This document shows, piece after piece, positions 1 through 8,392 of a DNA stretch of 64,000 bases (its first letter is position 1; each line of letters starts with the position of its first letter). Below the pieces are notes generated by a model that saw nothing but the letters and a program-made list of their open reading frames with translations, made no database searches and was not told where the DNA came from. A program made the position numbers and the translations under genes. The stretch spans positions 372,001-436,000 of the forward strand of contig NZ_CP012546.1 in NCBI RefSeq assembly GCF_002021925.1. The letters are read 5' to 3'. The DNA comes from Campylobacter pinnipediorum subsp. pinnipediorum (lineage in GTDB: Bacteria; Campylobacterota; Campylobacteria; Campylobacterales; Campylobacteraceae).

Positions 1-240
1 GTTGTTTACAAATATAATATCTTTTTTTGATATTTTTCTGTTTAATGGTTTGAAATTTATATCAAGTGTAACAAAATATGCGTCAAAGCCATTTTGTAGC
101 TTTTGAATTTTGTTTGTTTTTATGTTTCCAACTTTTAGTTTCTCGTTTTTTTCATAATTTCTTTTTAAAAAATTATAAAAATTCACATCAGCAAGGCAAA
201 TACTAGCGAATGTGATGAGTGTCATCAATAACTTCAACAT
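1..240 (-). CDS. Secreted protein of unknown function, N-terminal part only
   Basis: The reading frame opens at an ATG on the minus strand (238-240) and is still open at the left edge, giving about 80 residues. The first 12 or so form a lipophilic signal peptide ending in ICLA before DVNF, so the product is probably exported. The visible mature part is basic and I do not recognise a family. Its start lies inside the end of the fxsA-like gene, with a 38-base overlap, which suggests translational coupling at the tail of the proS operon. In C. jejuni the next gene in this neighbourhood is, as I recall, hemC; this protein is not HemC. The signal peptide is seen; function is unknown. Confidence 0.6.
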   Translation of the reverse strand, partial: MLKLLMTLITFASICLADVNFYNFLKRNYEKNEKLKVGNIKTNKIQKLQNGFDAYFVTLDINFKPLNRKISKKDIIFVNN

Positions 241-628
241 CTATAATCTCTTCTTCGTTATCATATCTATCATATCTAAAATCACGTTCATTTTGTTTAT
301 AGTCAGGTTTTTTTACTAGCTTGTAAATAAGACTTATTGTTATAACTATAATTCCAAAAGTATCGCTTATAAGCCCCGGTAAAAATAGCAAAAATCCACC
401 TATGCCTATACCAATAGAGCTAAAAATATCGCTTGGTTTTATCATATTTATCTTAGATGTTAGGTTGAAAAAGCCTATGTTAAATATAAATAAAAAACCA
501 ATTATAGCACTTAAAAATACTTCGCCAACTAATGATAAAAAACCATAATTGCTTATATAAATAACCGTAAATACTGTTTCTGCGATTATATATGGTATAA
601 AAAGTGAGCTTTTAAGTCTAATTAGCAT
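203..628 (-). CDS. fxsA: FxsA-family integral membrane protein
   Basis: A 141-residue protein with three or four hydrophobic segments (roughly residues 7-27, 31-55 and 70-105) and a charged cytoplasmic tail rich in D, E, R and Y. This length and layout fit the FxsA family. E. coli FxsA, when overproduced, relieves F-plasmid exclusion of phage T7; its normal job is not known. The start overlaps the end of proS by 7 bases, and the tail overlaps the next secreted protein, so all are probably co-transcribed. C. jejuni has a similar membrane protein beside proS. Family assignment is by layout and synteny. Confidence 0.75.
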   Translation of the reverse strand: MLIRLKSSLFIPYIIAETVFTVIYISNYGFLSLVGEVFLSAIIGFLFIFNIGFFNLTSKINMIKPSDIFSSIGIGIGGFLLFLPGLISDTFGIIVITISLIYKLVKKPDYKQNERDFRYDRYDNEEEIIDVEVIDDTHHIR

Positions 629-2325
629 AGTCTATTTTTTAGCTCATCTAACGCTTGGCTTGCTTTGATTTTTGTCTTTATAAGCCCATCTCTTTGGATA
701 AGCTCTACTTCATCATCTGCTAGTGATTTTCCAACTATGATAGCATAAGGAAAACCTAGTAGCTCATAATCATTCATCTTTACGCCAAATCGCTCGTTTC
801 TGTCATCAAGCATTACATTTATTCCGATATTTTTTGCTTGCTCATAAAGCTTTGTTGCATAATTTACACAGTTTTCATCTTTTAGATTTGATATAACTAT
901 CATACCATCAAAAGGAGCGCACTCTTTTTTCCAGATACATCCTTTATCATCGTGGCTTGCCTCTATCATAACTGCTATAAGTCTACTTACACCTATGCCA
1001 TAACAACCCATTATAAATGGCTTTGCTTTGCCATTTTCATCTAAGAATGTAGCATTCATAGCACTTGAGTATTTATCGCCTAGTTGGAAAATATGTCCTA
1101 CTTCTATGCCTTTGCTTATTTTTAGCTTACCACCGCATTTTGGACATCTGTCGCCTTCATTTACTTGACTTAAGTCTTTAAATCTATCTTCGTTGAAATT
1201 TGTTATATTTACACCAACAAAATGATAGTCTTTTTCATTGGCTCCGCATATCATTTGTTTGCTATCTTTTAGCTCGTTATCTATAAAAAACTCAACTTTA
1301 TTTAACCCAACTGGACCACAAAAACCGGCTATAAGACCAGCTTGCGATATCTCTTCTTCTGTTGCGTCTGTTAGCTCCAAGGCTTTTGCTGCATTTTGTG
1401 CTTTTGTCTCTTGAAGCTCATCATTGCCACGGATAAAAAATACAACTATTTTTGACTCTTTTTCAAATATGGCTTTTTTTATAACGGCTTTTATTGTGTA
1501 GTATTCATCTATCTTGAAAAACTCGGCTACATCTTTTATTGTTTTTGTATCTGGCGTGAAAAACTTAGAAGCATCTGCTTCTGGTTGTGGCTTATCTGTC
1601 GTTTTTGCAGCTCTTGTTGCTACTTCTATATTTGCCGCATAATCACAATGCTCACAATAAACTATGTCATCTTCGCCGTTTTGTGTAAGCACCATAAACT
1701 CTTTACTACCACTCCCACCTATGGCTCCACTATCTGCTTGAACTGCTCTAAAATTTAGACCAAGTTTTGTAAAGATATTGGAGTAAGTTTGTTCCATTAG
1801 GTCAAATTCTCTTTTTAAATCATCTGTGTTTGAATGAAAGCTGTAAGCATCTTTCATCACAAACTCACGACCTCTTAAAATTCCAAATCTAGGTCTTGCT
1901 TCATCTCTGAATTTTGTATTTATTTGATATATATTTAGCGGTAGTTGCTTGTAACTTGTAACTTTACCACGAACCATGCAAACAGCACTTTCTTCATTTG
2001 TAGGGCTTATAACAAAGTCATTTTCTTTTCTATCTTTAAATCTTAAAAGCTCTTTTCCAAAAACATCAAAACGACCACTTTGTTTCCAAAGTTCTGATGA
2101 TGTTACAACACTAAAATCAACCTGCAAAGCACCGCTTTTATCCATCTCTTCTTTTACTACACTTTTTATCTTTTCAAGCATAATTTTTCCAAGCGGTAAG
2201 AAGTTGTAAAGACCAGATCCGTTTTGTTCTACAAATCCACCCCTTACTAAAAATATATGGCTTGGCAGTGTTGCGTCTTTTGGTGCTTCTTTTGTTGTTG
2301 GTGCATAAAATTTAGAAAATCTCAT
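622..2325 (-). CDS. proS: Prolyl-tRNA synthetase
   Basis: A 567-residue class II aminoacyl-tRNA synthetase that charges tRNA-Pro with proline in the cytoplasm. Motif 2 is seen around FRDEARPRFGILRGREF and motif 3 as GCYGIGVSRLIAVMIE. Between them is an insertion of about 130 residues, from roughly residue 240, with the KAVIKKAIF and VVFFIRGNDEL strands of the YbaK-like editing domain found in bacterial-type ProRS. The C-terminal anticodon-binding domain contains VMLDDRNERFGVKMNDYELLG. Length matches the E. coli enzyme (572). It begins 2 bases after hemA ends, in the same operon, as in C. jejuni. Confidence 0.97.
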   Translation of the reverse strand: MRFSKFYAPTTKEAPKDATLPSHIFLVRGGFVEQNGSGLYNFLPLGKIMLEKIKSVVKEEMDKSGALQVDFSVVTSSELWKQSGRFDVFGKELLRFKDRKENDFVISPTNEESAVCMVRGKVTSYKQLPLNIYQINTKFRDEARPRFGILRGREFVMKDAYSFHSNTDDLKREFDLMEQTYSNIFTKLGLNFRAVQADSGAIGGSGSKEFMVLTQNGEDDIVYCEHCDYAANIEVATRAAKTTDKPQPEADASKFFTPDTKTIKDVAEFFKIDEYYTIKAVIKKAIFEKESKIVVFFIRGNDELQETKAQNAAKALELTDATEEEISQAGLIAGFCGPVGLNKVEFFIDNELKDSKQMICGANEKDYHFVGVNITNFNEDRFKDLSQVNEGDRCPKCGGKLKISKGIEVGHIFQLGDKYSSAMNATFLDENGKAKPFIMGCYGIGVSRLIAVMIEASHDDKGCIWKKECAPFDGMIVISNLKDENCVNYATKLYEQAKNIGINVMLDDRNERFGVKMNDYELLGFPYAIIVGKSLADDEVELIQRDGLIKTKIKASQALDELKNRLC

Positions 2326-2327
2326 TG

Positions 2328-3584
2328 TTATTTATCCTCTTTGATGTCAAAAATATATTTCATTGATTTTGTTATATCAAGTGCATTCTTTGTTTCGCCT
2401 ATTTGTTTTAAATTCGTAGTCATAGGGTGTAAAAAAGAGTTTAGGACTTGATTTATTAGTTTGTATGCCTCTTCTTTGTCTGAGTTTTTTAGATAGCCTT
2501 TTTTTATGGCTTTTTGTAACTCTTTTTCGGCACACTCCTTTGCTTGTTGTCTTATAGCCTTTATGATCGGTGTGCTAAGGCTTGTTTTTTGAGCTTTTAA
2601 AAACTCAGATGTGCTGTTTCCTACGATAGAGTAGGCTAGCTCGGCTTGTTCTTCTCGTAGTGCTAGGTTTTGTTTTACTATCTCTTCAAGGTCATCAACT
2701 GAGTATATATCTATAAGCTCACTTTTGTTTTTTATATCTATATCTCTTGGAACAGCGATATCAAAAAAGTATCTGTGAAATGTTGTTGGTTGTATTATTT
2801 CATCTGTTATTATAGGGTTTGGTGCCGAAGTTCCTGAAAAGATAAGGTCAAATTTATTTACATACTCTTTTAGCTTTAAAATCGTATCCCAATCAGCCAT
2901 CTCTCCTAAGCTTTGCACTAATGTTTCTACTCTTTCTGAGCTTCTGTTTAGGATAATGACTTTTGCTCCATTTGATATCAGGTGTTTAGCAGCTAGCTCA
3001 CACATCTCCCCAGCACCGATGATAAGAGCTGTTTTGCTTTGTAGAGTTGTAAAAATCTCTTTTGCTTTATTTACAGCTACACTTGATACAGAGATCGGAT
3101 TTTTTGAAATTTGAGTATCGTTTCTTACCTTTGCGGCGCATATTTTTGCATAATCAATAGCCTTGTTTATATTTTCGCCACAAAACTCATTTTCAAGAGC
3201 AAATTTAAAATCATTTTTTATCTGCCCCATTATCTGTGTTTCGCCAACCACTAGGCTATCAAGAGAGCTGGCGACAGAAAAAAGATGGTGTAAGGCACCG
3301 CTATCTTCAAAGACATCAGCCCTTTCAAAAAGCTCATCTTCAAATACACCAGATGCTATCGCCATACATTTTATTATATGAGATGATGATGTTTTTGGCT
3401 CATTGCTAAATGACAAAACTTCCACCCTATTACAGGTGCTTATAACCATAGCTTCATTTATATCTTTGTCTGTTTTTATTAGTTTTAAAATTTGCAATTT
3501 TTTTTCTGGTGTATTAAATGCTAACTTTTCACGAACAGAAATATCTGTATTTTTATGTGTAAAACTAATACTTAAATAATGCAT
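2328..3584 (-). CDS. hemA: Glutamyl-tRNA reductase
   Basis: A 418-residue HemA, which reduces Glu-tRNA to glutamate-1-semialdehyde, the first step of C5-pathway tetrapyrrole synthesis. The catalytic cysteine lies in STCNRVE (C51). The NADPH-binding domain has ALIIGAGEMCELAAKHL near residue 190, followed by ILNRS. The C-terminal helical dimerisation domain follows. The start codon overlaps the stop of the upstream prenyl synthase by one base (TAATG), a coupled arrangement. The gene lies between a polyprenyl synthase and proS, as in C. jejuni. Confidence 0.97.
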   Translation of the reverse strand: MHYLSISFTHKNTDISVREKLAFNTPEKKLQILKLIKTDKDINEAMVISTCNRVEVLSFSNEPKTSSSHIIKCMAIASGVFEDELFERADVFEDSGALHHLFSVASSLDSLVVGETQIMGQIKNDFKFALENEFCGENINKAIDYAKICAAKVRNDTQISKNPISVSSVAVNKAKEIFTTLQSKTALIIGAGEMCELAAKHLISNGAKVIILNRSSERVETLVQSLGEMADWDTILKLKEYVNKFDLIFSGTSAPNPIITDEIIQPTTFHRYFFDIAVPRDIDIKNKSELIDIYSVDDLEEIVKQNLALREEQAELAYSIVGNSTSEFLKAQKTSLSTPIIKAIRQQAKECAEKELQKAIKKGYLKNSDKEEAYKLINQVLNSFLHPMTTNLKQIGETKNALDITKSMKYIFDIKEDK

Positions 3585-4477
3585 TAGTAATCCCTGTCGA
3601 TCATACTTTTTATAATGCTTTCAAGCTCTTGGTTTGAATGATTTTTAATCGCTTTTATAGCCTCAATTCCAAGTTCTTTTGCTTCGTTTATAGTTTTTTG
3701 TATTATATTGTATTTCTCAAATCTATCTTTTATCCATTTTATTTTGCTTTCATCTAACTCTTTTGCATGAAAACTTTTTAAAATTTCTTTCTCTTTTTCA
3801 TCTAAACTTTCATAAAGATATATATAAGGAAGAGTTGTTTTTCCCTCTTTATAATCGCTCAAATTCGGTTTTCCTAAGGTTTTGCTATCTTGTGTAATAT
3901 CTAAAACATCGTCTATTATTTGAAATGCAAGACCTAGGTTTTTACCATAAATTTCAAACTCATTTTGTGAAAGCCCAGCCAGTATAGCACCACAGCAAGC
4001 CGTGGCTTGTATAAGTATAGCTGTTTTGTAATATATCATTTTATTATAAGCTTCTTTGTCACAGTTAAACTCTTTGCTTAAATTGACATCCATAAGTTCG
4101 CCTATGCTTAGTTTACAAACAGCGTCTGATATGATAGATGATATCTCTTTTCCAAATTTGCTAAGCTCGTGAAAACCTTTTGAATATAAAATATCTCCAA
4201 GCATTACTGAGTTTTGTGTGCCAAATAGATAGTTTATGCTCGGCTTGCCTCTTCTTGTATCAGCCTTATCTATCACATCATCATGTAATAAACTAGCTAG
4301 ATGGATAAGCTCTATTATCGCACACAATCTATATGTATTTTCATTTTCTCCAGCTATTTTTAGCAGTAGTTTTGAGCGAAGTTTTTTACCTGAGCTGATA
4401 TTTTCGAACATATCGGTGGCAAGTTTATAATCAAGCTCCTTTATATAATCAAGCATTATCTTATCTATCATATCCAT
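3584..4477 (-). CDS. ispB: Polyprenyl diphosphate synthase (IspB-like)
   Basis: A 297-residue trans-prenyl transferase that elongates an isoprenoid chain with IPP, probably to make the menaquinone side chain. The first aspartate-rich motif is DDVID (66-70) followed by the RRGKPS loop. The second is DDVLD (189-193) followed by DSKTLGKP. Both are intact. It is one base out of phase with hemA and 3 bases from the secreted protein upstream, so it sits in a tight operon. The symbol follows the usual epsilonproteobacterial name; chain length cannot be read from the sequence. Confidence 0.88.
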   Translation of the reverse strand: MDMIDKIMLDYIKELDYKLATDMFENISSGKKLRSKLLLKIAGENENTYRLCAIIELIHLASLLHDDVIDKADTRRGKPSINYLFGTQNSVMLGDILYSKGFHELSKFGKEISSIISDAVCKLSIGELMDVNLSKEFNCDKEAYNKMIYYKTAILIQATACCGAILAGLSQNEFEIYGKNLGLAFQIIDDVLDITQDSKTLGKPNLSDYKEGKTTLPYIYLYESLDEKEKEILKSFHAKELDESKIKWIKDRFEKYNIIQKTINEAKELGIEAIKAIKNHSNQELESIIKSMIDRDY

Positions 4478-4480
4478 AAC

Positions 4481-4903
4481 TTATCTCCTAGTTTTTGGTC
4501 TTATAAACTCAACATCAACAAGTTTTTGTCCATCTAAAATATCAATTTGAAAACTGCCTAAGTTGTTTTTAAAATCAATAAAAGTTATATATAATTTCAC
4601 TCCATCATCTGGTGGGTTTTTCATGCTTGGCAAGATATCTTGTTTGTATCTATCTCTGCCGTGTTGCAAACCCATAACCATATGTCTTGGAAATCTTCTA
4701 AAAAAACTTTGAACTGTTATGTTTGTCGTGTCAGACAAAGTCCATCTAAAATCAAAATACTCTTTTTCGTTTGTCTGTTTTTGTATTATAGCAACTCTTC
4801 CCCACTCATCTTTTGGTAACTCAAAAACATAGGAGTGATCAAAATCTGGTGCCGTTGCACAACAAAAAACAAAGCAACAAAAAAATATTATGATTTTATT
4901 CAT
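4481..4903 (-). CDS. Small secreted protein of unknown function
   Basis: A 140-residue protein with a very hydrophobic, cysteine-rich signal sequence (residues 1-17, IIFFCCFVFCCATA). The mature part is mostly beta-like and contains RWTLSDTTNITVQSFFRRF, FIDFKNNLGSFQIDIL and a basic tail. C. jejuni has a predicted exported protein at the same place next to the prenyl synthase gene (synteny from memory). No enzyme motif is visible. It probably acts in the periplasm. It appears to be the first gene of the prenyl synthase-hemA-proS-fxsA operon, with an AT-rich 65-base gap upstream. Confidence 0.7.
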   Translation of the reverse strand: MNKIIIFFCCFVFCCATAPDFDHSYVFELPKDEWGRVAIIQKQTNEKEYFDFRWTLSDTTNITVQSFFRRFPRHMVMGLQHGRDRYKQDILPSMKNPPDDGVKLYITFIDFKNNLGSFQIDILDGQKLVDVEFIRPKTRR

Positions 4904-4968
4904 CTAATTTTTCTTAAAAATATAAAATTTATTAACAAAATTTTTTAGACCACATTATACTTAAAAAA

Positions 4969-5589
4969 TTAAATTTTTTCTATTAGCTGCCAAGCTTGGT
5001 CTGTGGTATCTGCACTATATTTGCTTTCTATAACTACTCCAAAGCCCCAATTTACCTGTATATAATCTATCTTTGCATTATCAGCAGCCATTTTATCTTT
5101 TAAGCTATCTCCAACAAATACAGCCTTTGTCGCACCTGTTTTATCTATAGCAAGATTTAGCATAGTTGGATCTGGCTTTTCTGGCACATCTTTACTTGCT
5201 CCTATTACTTCATCAAAAAAATGTAGTATTTCGTTTTTTTCAAGAATTTTGCTTAGTGTTTTTTCTGGTGCATTTGAAGCTAGGACTATTTTATAATCAT
5301 TATCTTTACACTTTTGTAAAAGCTCTTTTACGCCATTATATGTCGTTGCATATAAGTCATAGTTTTTTTCAAACTCAGCTTCAAAACCCTTTTTTAAAGA
5401 TGTGCTTGGTGTTTGTATACCATAAAGATCAAATGCCAAATTTCTACCAGGTTCATTTATAACTTTTGTTATATAAGTTTTTGCAAGTTCATCTAGCCCC
5501 ATATCTTTTCTTATGCCATTTATGGTTTTTTCTATCGCTGTTGAGCTGTCTATGACAGTTCCATCCATATCAAAAATAACAACTTTCAT
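4969..5589 (-). CDS. HAD-superfamily phosphatase, phosphoglycolate phosphatase-like
   Basis: A 206-residue haloacid-dehalogenase hydrolase. Motif I is IFDMDGTVID at the N terminus, with the nucleophile and acid/base aspartates. Motif II is VLASNAP. Motif III/IV is the lysine before PDPTML and VFVGDSLKDKMAADNA. The helical cap follows motif I, the Gph/PGP-like arrangement. Likely substrates are small phosphoesters such as 2-phosphoglycolate, but the substrate is not fixed by sequence. It overlaps the small basic protein upstream by one base. The family is certain; the specific reaction is inferred. Confidence 0.85.
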   Translation of the reverse strand: MKVVIFDMDGTVIDSSTAIEKTINGIRKDMGLDELAKTYITKVINEPGRNLAFDLYGIQTPSTSLKKGFEAEFEKNYDLYATTYNGVKELLQKCKDNDYKIVLASNAPEKTLSKILEKNEILHFFDEVIGASKDVPEKPDPTMLNLAIDKTGATKAVFVGDSLKDKMAADNAKIDYIQVNWGFGVVIESKYSADTTDQAWQLIEKI

Positions 5590-5918
5590 TAATTTTCCTT
5601 AAATTTGTTTTTATGTTTATCTTTTTTATATGTTTTTGAATTTTTTAATTTATCAAGATGATTTGCCTTTTTTAAAAGCTCTTGCGGATCTTGTTTTGCA
5701 ATAACAAAATTTACAAAGTTTTCAAGCTCTTTTGTGTATGGGCTATCAAGATAAACGGCCTCTGCTTTTTCTAGCATTTTCATATTTTTGTCAATTCTTA
5801 TGTAAAATTCATCTTTATTAAAATCATCTCTTTTAAGCCCGCTTATGGCTGATTTTGCAAATTTTTCTAATGCTCGTATGTATTTTACTCTTTTTGCTTT
5901 TTCGTCTATTTGTTTCAT
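5589..5918 (-). CDS. Small basic protein of unknown function
   Basis: A 109-residue, lysine-rich and probably helical protein with no signal peptide or membrane segment. The middle contains KNMKMLEKAEAVYLDSPYTKEL and the C terminus is strongly basic (KTYKKDKHKNKFKEN). It is joined to the HAD phosphatase by a one-base overlap and so is probably translated with it. I do not recognise a family. Coding is supported by the coupled start and by codon use like that of its neighbours. Confidence 0.65.
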   Translation of the reverse strand: MKQIDEKAKRVKYIRALEKFAKSAISGLKRDDFNKDEFYIRIDKNMKMLEKAEAVYLDSPYTKELENFVNFVIAKQDPQELLKKANHLDKLKNSKTYKKDKHKNKFKEN

Positions 5919-6020
5919 CTTTTTACTTAAAATTTTAAAATGTGTATCATATCTAAAAAGTATAAATTTAATGAAAATATTTTTTGAGATTATAATAACT
6001 AGCCAAAAACTGACTAGTTA

Positions 6021-7673
6021 TTATCTTTTCATTTGTATTGCGGTTTGTATCATTTGATCGCTTGTTGTTATGCTTTTTGAACTAGCATCGTAAGCTTTTT
6101 GCATAACTATCATTTCTGTTAGCGCTTGACCTAGATCTACATTGCTTATTTCAAGTGTGTTTGATGCGATATTTGTTCCAAGTATTGTTGCTCCATTTTT
6201 ACTCTTATAGAAAAATGGCTCTCCTGAGTTTGATGTTTTTGTATATATGTTATCACCCATTTTTGCTAGACCTTGGTCGTTTTGAAAGTGATAAAGTGCA
6301 ACTTTTGCTATAGGAAACATTTGGCCGTTGTTGAAATTTGCCATTATTGTGCCGTTGTTTACAACCTCATAGCTTTTTAACAACCCTTCCGCAAATCCAT
6401 CTTTTTTTATCTCTGTTACAGCTTTGCTATGGAGTGTGGTTAAGCCTTTGTAGATAGCTTGCTGTTTATCTTTGTCATCTTTTGTATTATTATTCGTATT
6501 GTTTTTATCATTTTGTGGCTCTTGTTGTGCGAAATTTATATTTACTCCACCAATTTCTGTTATGGTTGTTTCTACTAATGTTCCTCTTGGTCCAAATGTA
6601 AGCATCCCTTTTTTTGTTTCAACTATATTATTTTTTTCATCTGTTATTGTAGCTTCTACATCCCACACTGTTTTATCATTTTGTTGAGGGATTTGTTTTG
6701 TGTATCTTAGTGATAAAAGGCTTTTTGTTCCATCATCGTTAAATATATCTGCACTCATTTTTTGAACATTTGCAACTTCTTGGTTTGTTAAAAGTTGTGC
6801 TGAAACCTCAGCATTTTTTAAATCCATATAATTTAATTTATAATCCTTTAATTCCCAGCTTCCATCTTCATTTACCTGTGTTGATAGTTCGCTAAGCTTA
6901 TCCCCATCTTTTATTTTTATAATTATACTATCGCCTTTTTTGTATTTATTTACACTTGGGCTGTTGTTTATGTTTCCACTTATGCTTAATGTTTTTTCAT
7001 CTGCTTTTATTTCATGTTTGTATGAATCTTGTTTCAAATCAACTTTGACATTTTCAAATTTTCTTGTAGCATCTAAATTACCTTTGATGTCTACATTTTT
7101 TGTTGCTTTTGCTGGTTGATATAAAAAATGTGGAAGCTTTATATTTGTTTGAGTGTTTTCATTTTCAAGCTCTAAGACTTCTTTTTCATCTATACTAAAT
7201 GCTTTATTTATATCTTTTGTTGAATCATATTGTTTTAGTGCATTTTTGCTTGGTGTTGCTGTTTTTAAGTTTGCCATAGTTCCTTGCACAAACTTACCCA
7301 TAGGATCAACTAAATTTCCATCAACATCAACATCAAAGTTCCCCGCACGAGTATAATACACATCGCCGTGTCTATCTCTTACACCAAAAAAACCATCCCC
7401 GTGAATAGCCATATCAAATTTGTTTTCTGTGTTTTTAAAGCTACCCATACTCATATCAAGTGCTGTTGTTTGTTTTGTAGCTCCAAGTCCTACTTGATCT
7501 GTTGTAGGCTTATTTCCAGCCGATACCATGCTTTGATAAAATATACTTTTAAACTCAGGTAAAGATGCTTTAAAGCCTACATTATTTATATTTGATATAT
7601 TGTTTGCCCAAACATCTATACCAAAACTTTGTGTTTTGATTCCAGCAACTCCGTTATAAAATCCTCTTATCAT
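6021..7673 (-). CDS. flgE: Flagellar hook protein FlgE (hook-operon paralogue)
   Basis: A 550-residue axial flagellar protein. The N terminus has the rod/hook signature GVAGIKTQSFGIDVWANNIS, then NVGFKA. The C terminus has the matching coiled-coil segment with NTLEISNVDLGQALTEM and the IQMKR tail. The middle (about 150-420) is a variable surface domain. It lies 10 bases after flgD, and the order fliK-flgD-flgE is that of C. jejuni. There a second, longer FlgE is encoded elsewhere, so this copy may not be the only hook subunit. It is the last gene of a sigma-54 type operon. Confidence 0.9.
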   Translation of the reverse strand: MIRGFYNGVAGIKTQSFGIDVWANNISNINNVGFKASLPEFKSIFYQSMVSAGNKPTTDQVGLGATKQTTALDMSMGSFKNTENKFDMAIHGDGFFGVRDRHGDVYYTRAGNFDVDVDGNLVDPMGKFVQGTMANLKTATPSKNALKQYDSTKDINKAFSIDEKEVLELENENTQTNIKLPHFLYQPAKATKNVDIKGNLDATRKFENVKVDLKQDSYKHEIKADEKTLSISGNINNSPSVNKYKKGDSIIIKIKDGDKLSELSTQVNEDGSWELKDYKLNYMDLKNAEVSAQLLTNQEVANVQKMSADIFNDDGTKSLLSLRYTKQIPQQNDKTVWDVEATITDEKNNIVETKKGMLTFGPRGTLVETTITEIGGVNINFAQQEPQNDKNNTNNNTKDDKDKQQAIYKGLTTLHSKAVTEIKKDGFAEGLLKSYEVVNNGTIMANFNNGQMFPIAKVALYHFQNDQGLAKMGDNIYTKTSNSGEPFFYKSKNGATILGTNIASNTLEISNVDLGQALTEMIVMQKAYDASSKSITTSDQMIQTAIQMKR

Positions 7674-7683
7674 CTCTTAACTT

Positions 7684-8379
7684 TCAAAAAAATTCAGATA
7701 CTTCTTCTACTGACTTATACTCGCCACCAATTCTTACATTTGCTTTACCATCTATAAACTTAACAGCTTCTACTGGATATGTTCCATAAAGGGCTGTATG
7801 AGCTTCATCTTTTGGATCTTTGTAGGTGGCTTTTGCTTGATAGCTTCCCGGTTTTGCAACACCTCCTGTGTCGGTTGATAAATCCCATTTTATTTTATGT
7901 GTTCCAGCTGGCATTTTCTCTAAACTAAATTTTCTTATTACATTTGAGTTTGAGTCAAGTATTTCAATTACACCAGATTTTACCTCATCTTTAAAATAAA
8001 TAGGTATATCTAGGGTTTGTGTTTCTTCTTTTACTAAAACTCTATCTGTGCCTAGGTTTGCCATCTTTCCAAGTGCAGAAAGTGCATACATACTTGAGTT
8101 TGATTTAAGTTGTGATACAAGCTCTTTCATAGCTGAGTTTGTATTTTCTTGCATTTCAAGTGTTGCTAACTGACTTGTTTGTGTTAGCATTTTTTCTGTA
8201 TCCATAGGCGATGTTGGATCTTGATATTTGAGTTCTGTTAAAAGTAGTTTCATAAATGCATCTTTATCAAGGTGTGCTGATGGATTTGTTCCATCAGCTT
8301 TTTGATTTTTTGCATCTTGAAGTTTTTTTGTTCTTTTATCTGCTGTAAATTCTAAATTTGTATCTGTTATACTTGCCAT
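7684..8379 (-). CDS. flgD: Flagellar hook assembly (capping) protein FlgD
   Basis: A 231-residue hook scaffold that caps the growing hook and is discarded afterwards. The conserved N-terminal block is DKDAFMKLLLTELKYQDPTSP followed by MDTEKM and QTSQLATLEMQ, the part needed for export and assembly. The C-terminal half is a Tudor/fibronectin-like region with GTHKIKWDLSTDTGGVAKPG. It is 10 bases from flgE and 13 bases from fliK, in one operon. Confidence 0.95.
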   Translation of the reverse strand: MASITDTNLEFTADKRTKKLQDAKNQKADGTNPSAHLDKDAFMKLLLTELKYQDPTSPMDTEKMLTQTSQLATLEMQENTNSAMKELVSQLKSNSSMYALSALGKMANLGTDRVLVKEETQTLDIPIYFKDEVKSGVIEILDSNSNVIRKFSLEKMPAGTHKIKWDLSTDTGGVAKPGSYQAKATYKDPKDEAHTALYGTYPVEAVKFIDGKANVRIGGEYKSVEEVSEFF

Positions 8380-8392
8380 AATTTCCCCTTGT

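Noticed and set aside
6021-7673. Truncation of flgE, since campylobacter hook proteins can exceed 800 residues
   Set aside because: Both terminal axial domains are intact, and the copy beside flgD in C. jejuni is, as I recall, of similar length.
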